A DNA stretch of 64,000 nucleotides from Candidatus Gastranaerophilales bacterium (GCA_944325105.1 CALUYW010000001.1:1-64000); one strand, 5' to 3'; shown: positions 16,690 to 25,014, counted from the stretch's first letter. Notes: a model not told the origin generated them from the sequence alone. Program-made: numbers and translations.

Positions 16690-17302
16690 TCAATCTTTTT
16701 GAATGTACTTTAAAAAGTTATTCAAATTACCTACTGAGCAAGCAAACTGCTTGGCAATAATTGTTTTAGGTACTTTTAGTGATAACAGTTTTAGAATATC
16801 TTCTTTATGCTCATCAAGCTTTGATTTTCCCTTACCTTTAGGTCTTCCTAACTTAATACCTGCAATCTTTCTGGCATGGAGAGCTTCTTTTGTTCTCATG
16901 CTAATCAATTCTCTTTCTATCTGTGCAACCAGTGCAAAGATTGTACTTGTAACGGTTGCAGTTATACTTTCTTCACTGTTACAGAAGTTTTCTTTTAGTG
17001 AATATAGAGTGATACCCTTATCTTTGGTTACTTTTATCACTTCCAGTATTTGAGTAATAGACCTTGCAATTCTTGACAATTCAGGAACTATCAGCACATC
17101 TCCAGATTACATCTCCAGATTGCATGTTATCAATCAAAGCTCCGAGTTTTCGCTCTTTATAGTTGATTTTTCCTGAACACTGTTCTTCCGTAAATTCAAC
17201 ATTACCAAGTTTTAAACGGTTAGCAAACTGTAGTATATCAATTTTATTCTTTTCAGTGTCTTGTTCTAGTGTAGATACTCTAATAAAAGCGTATGTTGTC
17301 AT
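16690..17302 (-). pseudogene. Serine resolvase/invertase, frameshifted
   Basis: The N-terminal part (17302 down to about 17110) has MTTYAFIRVSTLEQDTEKN, with the catalytic Ser in RVST. The rest (from about 17097 down) has LSRIARS, EESITATVTSTIFALVAQIE, RTKEALHARKIAGIKLGRPK and a C-terminal helix-turn-helix. Together they make a normal resolvase of about 200 residues. A 13-bp tandem duplication shifts the frame; removing one copy restores QSGDVLIVPELSR. The reading frame is therefore broken as given. Confidence 0.88.
17096..17121. repeat. 13-bp tandem duplication that frameshifts the resolvase
   Basis: ACATCTCCAGATT occurs twice in direct succession (17096-17108 and 17109-17121). Loss of one copy restores the resolvase frame, so the change is recent and could revert by slippage. 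Confidence 0.92.
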
Positions 17303-17425
17303 AATTTTACCTATTTTAATAAAAACCTCAATATCTTATTTTCTTTGTCTGTGTTCAATCAATGAAATACAGACCTTCTTATGTCATAAATTCGTGCAAT
17401 AAATACGGTCGTTTTTATCGCTTAT

Positions 17426-17833
17426 TTATGCCTCATATATTTTTCTATAATGGGCTATGGTTTCTGGTCTGAAATTAAAATCAAGGTTTAGTTCTGGAAG
17501 TTCTTTAAAGAGGTGTTCAAGGTCTATATATCCAGCCTCAAAGTATCCTAAGCCCAAGCTTGTATATCCAAAATGTTGATTGTATCCACTTTTATCAATT
17601 TCTGTTATATAAATATCAACATTTCCCCAAAAGTAATGTAAAACGGGTTTAATTTCTTCCCCCTTATCCTCTGTTTCGCAGATTGCAGGAGCTTCCTTTA
17701 TAGTCATTGCCATATTATTAGCTATTCTTTTAAAATATTCTTTCTCTTTGCCGATAAGTCCAGCAATGAAACATTTAGCTTGAGCTGTTGGCATAAATTT
17801 TAAAATTATATTAATATCACCTTGATTTATCAT
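17426..17833 (-). CDS. DUF2958-like protein
   Basis: 135 residues from ATG 17833, which follows AAAGGAG. The stretch DIYITEIDKSGYNQHFGYTS, then LGLGYFEAGYIDLEHL, and a terminal FRPETIAHY matches DUF2958 (xxTWLxSExD, FGxxxLGxGxPExGYxxLxEL, HFxPxxTLxxY). Members are common in plasmids and mobile elements; function unknown. It lies downstream of the small coiled-coil gene in a two-gene unit. Confidence 0.7.
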   Translation of the reverse strand: MINQGDINIILKFMPTAQAKCFIAGLIGKEKEYFKRIANNMAMTIKEAPAICETEDKGEEIKPVLHYFWGNVDIYITEIDKSGYNQHFGYTSLGLGYFEAGYIDLEHLFKELPELNLDFNFRPETIAHYRKIYEA

Positions 17834-17861
17834 TGTTCTTACTCCTTTTATTCGAGGTTGC

Positions 17862-18152
17862 TTAGGCAACCTCGAATTTAATGTAACTTGATACTTTTAA
17901 TAATGCCTTGTAAAGTTCTGCATATTTGGTTTTCAAAGTTTTAGTATCAACATTGTTTCTGGTGATTTCTTTAAGGGTAAAAGTGAAAGCACCAGCTTGA
18001 AGTTCTGTAACGTTTGCTTGATTCATAACCTCTTTAACTTCTGCTATTTTTTCATCCCTTAACTCTTTCAATTCAGCTATTTTTAAGTCTAAAGATTTGA
18101 TAACTTTTGCATTGTCTTCAAGATTGATGTTTGTTGTAATTACCTTTGTCAT
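17862..18152 (-). CDS. Small phage-type coiled-coil protein
   Basis: 96 residues from ATG 18152, which has AAAGGAG upstream. Residues about 15-45 form a coiled coil (SLDLKIAELKELRDEKIAEV), and the second half has TFTLKEITRNNVDTKTLK. Resembles small host-nuclease or ssDNA-related phage proteins in layout, but no family is certain. It is divergent from the HTH gene at 18302. Confidence 0.6.
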   Translation of the reverse strand: MTKVITTNINLEDNAKVIKSLDLKIAELKELRDEKIAEVKEVMNQANVTELQAGAFTFTLKEITRNNVDTKTLKTKYAELYKALLKVSSYIKFEVA

Positions 18153-18301
18153 AGTTTTATCTCCTTTGTTTTTGCTTACATATACATAATACACGATTTA
18201 GTATACAAAGTCAATAGTTTAATAAACTATAACGTTACATTTGTTTACATATATATTGATTAAGTTCACTTTATAGTGTATTCTATGAATAGAGGTAAAT
18301 T
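18153..18301. promoter_or_regulatory. Divergent control region of the element
   Basis: This 149-bp AT-rich gap separates the minus-strand unit (17426-18152) from the plus-strand HTH gene. It holds TTGTTTACATAT (about 18240-18251), repeated at about 19685-19696 before the replication gene, and a related GCTTACATATAC near 18175. Repeats in two control regions are plausible regulator sites. Confidence 0.4.
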
Positions 18302-18547
18302 ATGGATAATGAATTAAAAGCAAAAGAACTTGATGAGCAAGCAACAGAAGCCCTTAAAAGGCAAGTTAAGTCCATGATTGTTGCTAAAGGCTATACTATG
18401 GAAAAACTTGCTGAAGAGCTTAACAAAAAGTATTATACAAAAGAGAGCAAAGCTAATTTGTCAAATAAACTGAAACGTGGCTCTTTAAGGTACATCGACA
18501 TGCAACGAATTGTAGATATACTTGGATATTCTTTAAAAATTGAATAG
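18302..18547 (+). CDS. Small XRE-like/DUF6471-like DNA-binding protein
   Basis: 81 residues, start preceded by AGAGG. A short helix-turn-helix is visible (SMIVAKGYTMEKLAEELNKK, then ANLSNKLKRGSLRYIDMQRI, VDILGYSL). This arrangement is typical of compact phage and element regulators. It probably controls the genes around the divergent region. Confidence 0.7.
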   Translation: MDNELKAKELDEQATEALKRQVKSMIVAKGYTMEKLAEELNKKYYTKESKANLSNKLKRGSLRYIDMQRIVDILGYSLKIE

Positions 18548-18781
18548 AGGCTACCTGTTTTGAAATAAAGAAAGTTTCACTAAAATAGGCTGGGAAAAAG
18601 CCCAGTATACTGAGAATTTTTACCCCATAGAAATATAAATTATAGATTAAGTTTGACAGGGTTAAAACTTAATCTTATCTTGGAAAATAGTGTTTCTGTT
18701 GTTTCTTACCAATGATAGTGGTTAAACTAATATAAATTGATTCTACTGAAATTATTTCATGTTTGCGATATAACAAGGCAT

Positions 18782-19660
18782 ATGAACTATATTTGTAATA
18801 TTAATCTTTCTATATTAACTTACCTTTTATTAGGTAAAGAAGTTTTATTTAAGGTAAGAGACAAGGAGTCGAAGGCTCAGCTCATAACTTTTTGTAGTGT
18901 GTTAACCTCTAATTTCCCTTGTGTTGAGTGCAAAAATGTTACAAGTGGAATAAAGGTTACTTGTAATGATTTCGACCAATTAAGAGCATTTTTAAAAGAA
19001 TATTGTAACTTATATTGCAATGGAGAATTAGTTGAAGAAAACAACTCTTTCGAGTCTCTTGAGTCTCTTAATTGTGAACTTATTAAAATGGCAGAAGATT
19101 TAAGGACTAACAAGAAACGATATATAATTGACAAAACAAAGTTTACCCCGTTGATATTAGCTAGATACCTTGAAAATAATGAGTTTATAAAGGATATGAA
19201 TATTAGCCTTGCACCAGAAGGGGATATGCCTTATCCAATGGAGCTGTACGAATACAATCCATTAGGAGAATGTATTTATGCTAGGTACTGGCAAGACTAT
19301 TTTATTTCTAAATACACGCTTGATATGGAGTGGTATCTGAGTAAGTTTAATGGTACTACTAGCAAAACTAAGAAGGATAAAAAGTGTAAGCAATACCCCA
19401 AGCAACAACAGAAATTATTGGATGTTATAACAGATTGGGTAATCTCAGAGAACGAATATAAAATACATTCCGATAGGTTATTTAGCAGAGCAAAATTAAT
19501 AAAATTGAAACAAGCTAGTAAGGATATGGCAATATCACGCTTGAACGAATATTATCGAAATATAAATAATACCAATATTCCGTTACTTAAAAAGAATAAA
19601 AACACAGATTGTTACGAGATTTCAAAAGAGTTTATTCTGATAACGAAAACTAACGACTAA
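18782..19660 (+). CDS. Unknown element protein
   Basis: 292 residues from ATG 18782 (AAGG just upstream; a longer frame starts at 18737). Two parts are visible: an N-terminal region with several Cys (NFPCVECKNVTSGIKVTC) and a Lys-rich C-terminal half with helices. No motif recognised. It precedes the replication gene, so a role in replication or its control is possible. The gap 18548-18736 has only a small hairpin (CTGGG/CCCAG) and no gene. Confidence 0.5.
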   Translation: MNYICNINLSILTYLLLGKEVLFKVRDKESKAQLITFCSVLTSNFPCVECKNVTSGIKVTCNDFDQLRAFLKEYCNLYCNGELVEENNSFESLESLNCELIKMAEDLRTNKKRYIIDKTKFTPLILARYLENNEFIKDMNISLAPEGDMPYPMELYEYNPLGECIYARYWQDYFISKYTLDMEWYLSKFNGTTSKTKKDKKCKQYPKQQQKLLDVITDWVISENEYKIHSDRLFSRAKLIKLKQASKDMAISRLNEYYRNINNTNIPLLKKNKNTDCYEISKEFILITKTND

Positions 19661-19697
19661 TTTATTATAAATTAAAATTTACAATTGTTTACATATG

Positions 19698-19723
19698 CCT
19701 GCTGTTCAATACTAAACAGCAGG
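19698..19723 (+). terminator. Hairpin before the replication gene
   Basis: CCTGCTGTT and AACAGCAGG form a 9-bp stem with an 8-nt loop, followed by TTAATTTTAT. It may end the upstream transcript, or be part of a replication origin. Confidence 0.5.
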
Positions 19724-19809
19724 TTAATTTTATGCAAACTAACCAAGTTAGAAAGTCGTTAGGAAGTTAGTTTAGAAGCGGTCTAATTAGAATATAGGAG
19801 ATATATTCT

Positions 19810-21303
19810 ATGGCAAAAACTTCTAGAACAAATAAGAAAACTAATTCCGTAACTCATGATATATCAAAAACAGGTGATGTCAAAACCAATGATTTTAATC
19901 TTGATAAAGACAAAGCACCAGCTTTGAGTACTCTTAACACACAGATTAAGACTGTACAGGGAATTATCGATAACGATATTGCAACATCCGTACGACCAGA
20001 ATTTGATAGATTGAGAATGGGCATAAATCTTGGAATTTGGGGAGATAGGATTAATTTTGTCGATTACGCAATGGAAGATGTTGAAAATCCTAAAGAGCCA
20101 CCATCATACCTTGATAAACATGAAAACAATACGCCTTTAAGACGTTCATTTGTGTCAAATGATATATCCGAGAATTTTAAATTTGATACATCAGATTTAT
20201 TTGATACAGAAGAGGAATATCAAGAATATATACAGGCACAAAAAGAGAAGAAAGAGAATAGTCCGAAACCAGAGCCAGAACCAGATATTTTTAGAGATTT
20301 TAGTGTAAAACGTCGTATTAGATACAATGACTACAAGGGAGTTGTTGGTCTAAATAATATGTTTCTGTACCAAGGATATTTTGTGATTGACATTACTGGT
20401 AAATGGATGGCTGATATTGGTGTATTAGGGAGCTTACATAAGGATAATATTAAAGCTGCACTGCAAAAGGTTGTAGATTTAGATATAGTAAATTTCAATA
20501 TTGATAAATTTATCAGGCACGCCCAAGTCTTTCTTTGTGATTTGGTAGTTGACATTACACTGGAATCAAAAGAGCAAGTTTGCAAATATATAGATGGAAT
20601 CAGCTCATTTTTTCCAATATCGACAAATAGACACAATATCGCTAAATACGGTAGACATGGGCTAATGTTAAAGTCGAAAGCACAAAAGGCTGGTTTTTCG
20701 CTTGCAATTTATTCTAAAGGGCAAGAATTGAATTTCAGCAAGAGAAGAATAACAAAAGCAACGTTATATACAGAGACTATTGGACATGAAGGAATTCAGC
20801 TGGCAGAACGTACATTACGTTTTGAACTAAAACTCTACTCTTTATCGAGCATACGAAAGAATCTTAACATCGATAAGGATGAACCTCGTGTATTATATTT
20901 ATCTAGCGTCCTTAATAGTACAGAAGCAGCCCTATTTAAGCAGGTAGAAAAGTTTTGCGGAAATCTTGAAGTATTGTCGGAACGACTTAAATGGATGAAA
21001 GCCATAGAAACAAGTCATAATAATATGACACTTCAAGAAATATTTGTGGCAGAAAGATTTATCGAGATACTTAAGGACAATAATTTTGATATTAGTATAG
21101 TTCAAAGTCACATAAGAACTGAGTATGTAAATGCTACAGATACAGAACTTGAAGAGTTCAATTGTTTGGCTAATCTGCGTAAAAATATTCTGACATTCTT
21201 GGTTTATTGTAAACCTAAGTCTGTAACAATAATGCTGGATACCCTTCGTAAGTTACAGGCTTATTATCAAATAGTAACGGAAAAAGAAGGTGCAAATGGC
21301 TAA
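19810..21303 (+). CDS. Phage II/X-type replication initiation protein
   Basis: 497 residues, start after AGGAGA. A disordered N-terminus (about 160 residues) is followed by a part that fits phage/plasmid replication protein II/X: GYFVIDITGKWMADIGVLGS then LHK, the segment RHGLMLKSKAQKAGFSLAIY then SKGQEL, and LAERTLRFELKLYSLSSIRK. These proteins nick DNA for rolling-circle replication. Active-site residues could not be placed with certainty. The next gene starts 8 nt before its end. Confidence 0.55.
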   Translation: MAKTSRTNKKTNSVTHDISKTGDVKTNDFNLDKDKAPALSTLNTQIKTVQGIIDNDIATSVRPEFDRLRMGINLGIWGDRINFVDYAMEDVENPKEPPSYLDKHENNTPLRRSFVSNDISENFKFDTSDLFDTEEEYQEYIQAQKEKKENSPKPEPEPDIFRDFSVKRRIRYNDYKGVVGLNNMFLYQGYFVIDITGKWMADIGVLGSLHKDNIKAALQKVVDLDIVNFNIDKFIRHAQVFLCDLVVDITLESKEQVCKYIDGISSFFPISTNRHNIAKYGRHGLMLKSKAQKAGFSLAIYSKGQELNFSKRRITKATLYTETIGHEGIQLAERTLRFELKLYSLSSIRKNLNIDKDEPRVLYLSSVLNSTEAALFKQVEKFCGNLEVLSERLKWMKAIETSHNNMTLQEIFVAERFIEILKDNNFDISIVQSHIRTEYVNATDTELEEFNCLANLRKNILTFLVYCKPKSVTIMLDTLRKLQAYYQIVTEKEGANG

Positions 21304-21487
21304 GAAAATCACTATTGATTTTGTACCTAATAATGAGACCGTTAATGTTGCCGTGGATAGTGCCTTATTAACACAGTTAATGGTTACAATAACACAAATT
21401 GGTATCAGAGTTGATAATCATAAAAGTAATAATGATATAATTGTAGAGGAGAAAGAAAATGACGAAAAATCTCAACAACAAAGGTAG
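21296..21487 (+). CDS. Small protein between rep and recombinase
   Basis: 63 residues from ATG 21296, overlapping the replication gene by 8 nt. Starts MAKKITIDFVPNN and ends with an acidic, Gln-rich tail. Its 3' end overlaps the recombinase start by 29 nt. The three genes are probably cotranslated. Function unknown. Confidence 0.5.
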   Translation: MAKKITIDFVPNNETVNVAVDSALLTQLMVTITQIGIRVDNHKSNNDIIVEEKENDEKSQQQR

Positions 21488-23156
21488 AAAAATTGTAGTA
21501 GGTTACGGTAGAGTAAGCTCTGCTGAACAGGCTAGTAGCGGACTTAGCCTTGATATGCAACGTGAACAATGCGAACTTAAAGCGAAGAAAAGTGGTTGTG
21601 AATTTGTTTATTTTGAAGATGCTGGAAAAACTGGAGCTAATATCAATAGGAAAGGACTTAAAGCCTTATTAAAGTACGTCAAAGAACATCATAATAAGAT
21701 TGCTTATGTTGTTGTATGGAAATTAGATAGACTCTCTCGTTGTCAAGAGGATTTCTTTGCTGACATTTTAAGACCTATTAGAAAATATGATTGCACTATC
21801 GCTAGTATTATGGAAAATTTTGATGATATTAGAAAAGTAAGAAAAGTTCTTTTGGGTGTATATATAGGTCAAACAGAAGATGAATTGGACAATATAAAAG
21901 ATAGAACGAGTTCTGTTTTAAGTTCTAGAGCCAAAAATGGCTACCAGTTAGGAAAAGCTCCTGTTGGATACTTGAATGCTCGTGATGAAAACAGGCATGG
22001 AATTATAATCCCTGACCCAGAGAAGAAAGATTACATTAAACATTGTTTCGATTTGTATGCAACAGGCTTATTTTCTTATGATAGGGTTGGTAAAGAGCTT
22101 GCTAAATATGGATTTGTTGACGGTAGTGGTAAACCTTACCCTAAGAAACGCATTGAAGACATTTTAAAAAGTCCTGTATACATTGGTAAAGTTGTTCACA
22201 AAGGTGAAGTTTATGACGGTAAGCATGAAGCGATAATATCTGATGAGTTATTTTATAGGGTTCAATTACTCTTAAAAGGTTCTGAGAGTCGGAGTCCTAA
22301 GGGTCTGGTTTATAATTATTCAAACTTTATTAAGTGTGCTAAGTGCGGTTACAATATGGTTGGAATAACCAAAAGAGGGGCTCATAATAGTGGAACTTAC
22401 GTGTATTATCATTGCTCCAACTACACAAAAGCCCATAAGAAAGAGAAAAACATTAATGAAAATTTGATTGATGAAGCCATTCAAGAGGTAATTGAAAGCT
22501 TTGATATTACCGAAAAAGAAATTAAAGTTATCAAGAAAGAAATATTTAACGCTATTGATGACTTGAAGAAATATGAGCATAAGTCCATAGAGGAACTTAG
22601 AAAGCAATATGATGATGTTGTAGATAGCATTACATCACATTTAATTCAAAAGAATAATGATATTAGCGATATTACCAGAGGTGAAATTCTACGCAAATTA
22701 GAAGCTAAGAAGGAAAGTATTGCTAGAAATATAGCATACCTAGCAGAGAACTCCAAAGATACAACAAAACGTATCAGTATATTAATAGACTTTGCTAATC
22801 GAATTCCTGAACTTTATCTTAAAGCTACATTGGATGAAAAACGTTTGATATTAAATACTATTACTGAAAGTATTACTTATGATGAAGATACTAACAAATT
22901 GACAGTAAAATTAAGACCTGTATTTGAACATTTGAGGCAATTAAAACTTGCTAAAAAACAAGAATTTTCAGCAGACATTGAAACCTTGACTGGAACCCTT
23001 GAAACACGCTCAGAGCAAGCTAAACAAGCACTTAAAAATAGTGCTTTGAATTTAACCAAAATAACAGTAATTGGAACCCGCAAAAGTCGCTTGAATACTA
23101 AAATAGAGCCTCTTCATAAAGGCTCTAAAAAGTTTAATGTCGACGGGGGGACTTGA
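21459..23156 (+). CDS. Large serine recombinase (integrase)
   Basis: 565 residues, start after GAGGAG. The N-terminal catalytic domain has YGRVSSAEQASSGLSLDMQR (nucleophile Ser in RVSS) and KLDRLSR. The recombinase domain (GKAPVGYLNARDENRHGIII, then PKKRIEDILKSPVYIGKVV) and a zinc ribbon (CAKCGYNMVGI...YYHC) follow, then a coiled coil and tail. This is the integrase that would insert and excise the element. Its last codons, encoding NVDGGT, read through the attR core and into the tRNA-Leu gene in antisense. Confidence 0.93.
   Translation: MTKNLNNKGRKIVVGYGRVSSAEQASSGLSLDMQREQCELKAKKSGCEFVYFEDAGKTGANINRKGLKALLKYVKEHHNKIAYVVVWKLDRLSRCQEDFFADILRPIRKYDCTIASIMENFDDIRKVRKVLLGVYIGQTEDELDNIKDRTSSVLSSRAKNGYQLGKAPVGYLNARDENRHGIIIPDPEKKDYIKHCFDLYATGLFSYDRVGKELAKYGFVDGSGKPYPKKRIEDILKSPVYIGKVVHKGEVYDGKHEAIISDELFYRVQLLLKGSESRSPKGLVYNYSNFIKCAKCGYNMVGITKRGAHNSGTYVYYHCSNYTKAHKKEKNINENLIDEAIQEVIESFDITEKEIKVIKKEIFNAIDDLKKYEHKSIEELRKQYDDVVDSITSHLIQKNNDISDITRGEILRKLEAKKESIARNIAYLAENSKDTTKRISILIDFANRIPELYLKATLDEKRLILNTITESITYDEDTNKLTVKLRPVFEHLRQLKLAKKQEFSADIETLTGTLETRSEQAKQALKNSALNLTKITVIGTRKSRLNTKIEPLHKGSKKFNVDGGT
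23105..23126 (-). terminator. Possible terminator of tRNA-Leu(GAG), supplied by the element
   Basis: AGAGCCT and AGGCTCT form a 7-bp stem with an 8-nt loop inside the last codons of the recombinase gene. On the minus strand it lies just after the tRNA and is followed by ATTTT, so it could replace the terminator that was displaced by integration. Confidence 0.4.
23136..23143. other. attR core of the integrative element
   Basis: AATGTCGA, identical to 9651-9658. It covers the last bases of the tRNA-Leu acceptor stem, which is regenerated intact by the integration. The overlap of recombinase stop, att core and tRNA 3' end is seen directly. Confidence 0.6.
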
Positions 23157-23218
23157 ACCCCCACAGGTCTCCCCACATGCACCTCAAGCATGCGCGTCTA
23201 CCATTCCGCCACGTCGAC
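23138..23218 (-). tRNA. tRNA-Leu(GAG)
   Basis: Minus strand: acceptor GTCGACG/CGTCGAC, anticodon stem CATGC/GCATG around loop TTGAGGT (anticodon GAG), long variable arm TGGGGAGACCTGT as in class II tRNAs, and T-arm GGGGG-TTCAAGT-CCCCC. Discriminator A, CCA not encoded. The 3' end is the insertion site of the integrative element. The 5' side carries two palindromic leader units. Confidence 0.95.
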
Positions 23219-23270
23219 ATTTAATAAACATTATTCAATTTTCAATCTGCCAACATGGCGGAATGGTAGA
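23197..23270. repeat. Leader unit 1 of tRNA-Leu(GAG): 15-bp inverted repeat
   Basis: TCTACCATTCCGCCA (23197-23211, antisense of the tRNA 5' region) pairs perfectly with TGGCGGAATGGTAGA (23256-23270). The loop of 44 nt contains the tRNA 5' end and, in sense direction, ATTGAAAATTGAATAATG. The bases 23206-23261 recur exactly at 23304-23359, but the outer arms differ there. Confidence 0.9.
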
Positions 23271-23299
23271 ATTTGAACCACGCACTCCACGTCTTCGCG
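23271..23299 (-). repeat. Core of a tRNA-like relic between the two leader units
   Basis: In the sense direction the sequence from 23309 down to 23256 starts TGGCGGCAAG, contains GTGGTTCAAATTC (T-arm-like) and ends ATTCCGCCA, so that TGGCGG and CCGCCA could pair as an acceptor stem ending in CCA. No anticodon arm is apparent. A tRNA-derived relic, not a functional tRNA. Confidence 0.55.
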
Positions 23300-23363
23300 C
23301 TTGCCGCCACGTCGACATTTAATAAACATTATTCAATTTTCAATCTGCCAACATGGCGGCAAG
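23300..23363. repeat. Leader unit 2 of tRNA-Leu(GAG): 10-bp inverted repeat
   Basis: CTTGCCGCCA (23300-23309) pairs perfectly with TGGCGGCAAG (23354-23363); the loop is the same 44 nt as in unit 1. The arm differs from unit 1 (CTTG instead of TCTACCATT), and its partner differs to match. This is covariation within the unit. Confidence 0.88.
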
Positions 23364-23389
23364 TAACCAACCACGCCGGCAATATTAAA

Positions 23390-24652
23390 TTAATCTTCGT
23401 ATTTTTTAAACAATAACGATGCATTATGTCCGCCAAAACCAAACGAATTTGTTAAGGCGTATTTTAAATCAGCTTTAAGTGCCTTATGTGGTACATAGTT
23501 TAGGTTTGCCACTTCAGGGTCTTGATTTTCCAAGTTAATGGTTGGCGGTACAATACCGTCTTGAAGTGCTTTTATACAAACGATAGACTCAGCAGCACCT
23601 GTAGCACCAAGCATATGTCCGTGCATGCTTTTTGTTGACGATACTTTAAGGTTTTTATTTGTGTCAAGGTCGCCAAACACTCTTGCAATAGCCTTTGATT
23701 CGGCTATATCGCCAAGTCCTGTACTTGTACCGTGAGCGTTCACATAATCAACTTCTTTGGGGTCAATGTGAGCATCTTTCACTGCCAACTCCATAGCTTT
23801 TGCAGCGCCTGCACCTGTAGGGTCAGGTGCAACGATATCGTATGCATCAGCTGTTTGGCCATAGCCGACGATTTCAGCGTAAATTTTTGCGCCTCTTGCT
23901 TTAGCGTGTTCTAATTCTTCAAGAACAATAATAGCAGCGCCCTCTGCCATTACAAAGCCGTCACGGTCTTTGTCATATGGACGAGAAGCTTTTTGCGGTT
24001 CGTCATTTCTCTTTGAAAGTGTTCTTGCAGAAGTAAATGCTCCGATGCCAAGAGTTGTAATAACAGCTTCAGAACCGCCTGCTATAACAACATCGGCGTC
24101 ATTGTATTGAATTGTTCTGAAAGCGTCACCTACACAGTGAGCAGATGTAGCACAAGCGGTAACAATTGCTTTGTTAACACCTTTAGCATGATGACGCATG
24201 GAAATTCTACCTGCGCCCATATCTGCAATAAGCATAGGAACCGTGAATGGAGAACATTTTGTAGGCCCTTTTTCAAGTATGTTGTGGTGTTGTTTTTCAA
24301 ACGTATCAAAACCGCCTGCGGCAGAACCTACAATAACGCCGTATCTATATGGGTCAACATTATTTTCATTTACGCCTGAGTCAGCAACTGCTTCATCTGC
24401 TGCAACAACCGCATATTGGGTAAAGCGGTCCATTCTCTTAGCGTCTTTAGGGTCGAGCTTGCCCCATGTTTCAAAATCCTTGATTTCGCCGGCTATATGA
24501 ACACTGTGCCCCTCAAGAGGTATTCTTTCAATTGTGCTTATTGCGCTTTTGCCCTCTAGAATACTGTCCCAAAATTTCTTTGCGCCAAAACCGTAAGGCG
24601 TTGCCATACCAATACCGGTAACTACTACTCTTCTTTTCTTGTTCTCCATCAT
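23390..24652 (-). CDS. fabF: 3-oxoacyl-ACP synthase II
   Basis: 420 residues, full length for FabF. It extends acyl-ACP with malonyl-ACP in fatty-acid elongation. The catalytic Cys is in VTACATSAHCVGDA; the His residues are in VNAHGTSTGLGD and SMHGHMLGATGA. Starts ATGATG after AAGGAAG. It follows acpP on the same strand, 91 bp downstream, and is probably read from the acpP promoter. Confidence 0.96.
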   Translation of the reverse strand: MMENKKRRVVVTGIGMATPYGFGAKKFWDSILEGKSAISTIERIPLEGHSVHIAGEIKDFETWGKLDPKDAKRMDRFTQYAVVAADEAVADSGVNENNVDPYRYGVIVGSAAGGFDTFEKQHHNILEKGPTKCSPFTVPMLIADMGAGRISMRHHAKGVNKAIVTACATSAHCVGDAFRTIQYNDADVVIAGGSEAVITTLGIGAFTSARTLSKRNDEPQKASRPYDKDRDGFVMAEGAAIIVLEELEHAKARGAKIYAEIVGYGQTADAYDIVAPDPTGAGAAKAMELAVKDAHIDPKEVDYVNAHGTSTGLGDIAESKAIARVFGDLDTNKNLKVSSTKSMHGHMLGATGAAESIVCIKALQDGIVPPTINLENQDPEVANLNYVPHKALKADLKYALTNSFGFGGHNASLLFKKYED

Positions 24653-24743
24653 TTCTTCCTTAAACTTTCAAAACAAAAAGTTACAAGTTGATACTATCTC
24701 ATTGCAACTTTTTTGCAAATGAATCTCGTGTCTCAAATTTTAA

Positions 24744-24974
24744 CTATGAATGAGAATCGATATAATCTACAGCGTCTTGAACCGTTGCAATTTTTTCGGC
24801 TTCTTCATCGGGGATTTCGCATCCGAATTCTTCTTCAAAAGCCATTACCAGTTCAACTGTATCCAATGAGTCTGCACCCAAATCGCCTGTGAAGCTTGCT
24901 TGCGGTGTAACTAAATTTTCATCAACGCTTAATTGGTCAACTACAACTTTTTTAACTCTTTCTAATGTGCTCAT
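24744..24974 (-). CDS. acpP: Acyl carrier protein
   Basis: 76 residues, the standard length. [12 protein letters not shown] holds the Ser that carries 4'-phosphopantetheine. Highly acidic four-helix protein; carries acyl chains for FabF, FabZ, LpxA and LpxD, all encoded in this window. It has its own strong promoter at 25015-25043. Confidence 0.97.
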   Translation of the reverse strand: MSTLERVKKVVVDQLSVDENLVTPQASFTGDLGADSLDTVELVMAFEEEFGCEIPDEEAEKIATVQDAVDYIDSHS

Positions 24975-25014
24975 TTTTACCTCAATTTATAATACTAACT
25001 AACTTACTCCATTG

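Larger units (their letters stand above)
9651..23143. mobile_element. 13.5 kb integrative element in tRNA-Leu(GAG)
   Basis: Bounded by AATGTCGA cores at 9651 and 23136. It encodes a large serine recombinase at the tRNA end, a phage II/X-like replication protein, two small DNA-binding proteins, a DUF2958-type protein and cargo, but no recognisable capsid, tail, relaxase or coupling genes. That fits an integrative mobilizable or replicative satellite-like element rather than a full prophage or ICE. Serine integrases usually target protein genes, so a tRNA site is less common. Boundaries are inferred from the core and from trailer continuity. Confidence 0.7.

Noticed and set aside
18588-18606. 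Rolling-circle origin hairpin (CTGGG/CCCAG)
   Set aside because: Stem of only 5 bp and no recognisable nick site; not enough to call an origin.
23256-23309. Functional mini-tRNA between the leader units
   Set aside because: Acceptor-like ends pair, but there is no anticodon arm and the T-arm is weak; kept as a tRNA-like relic.
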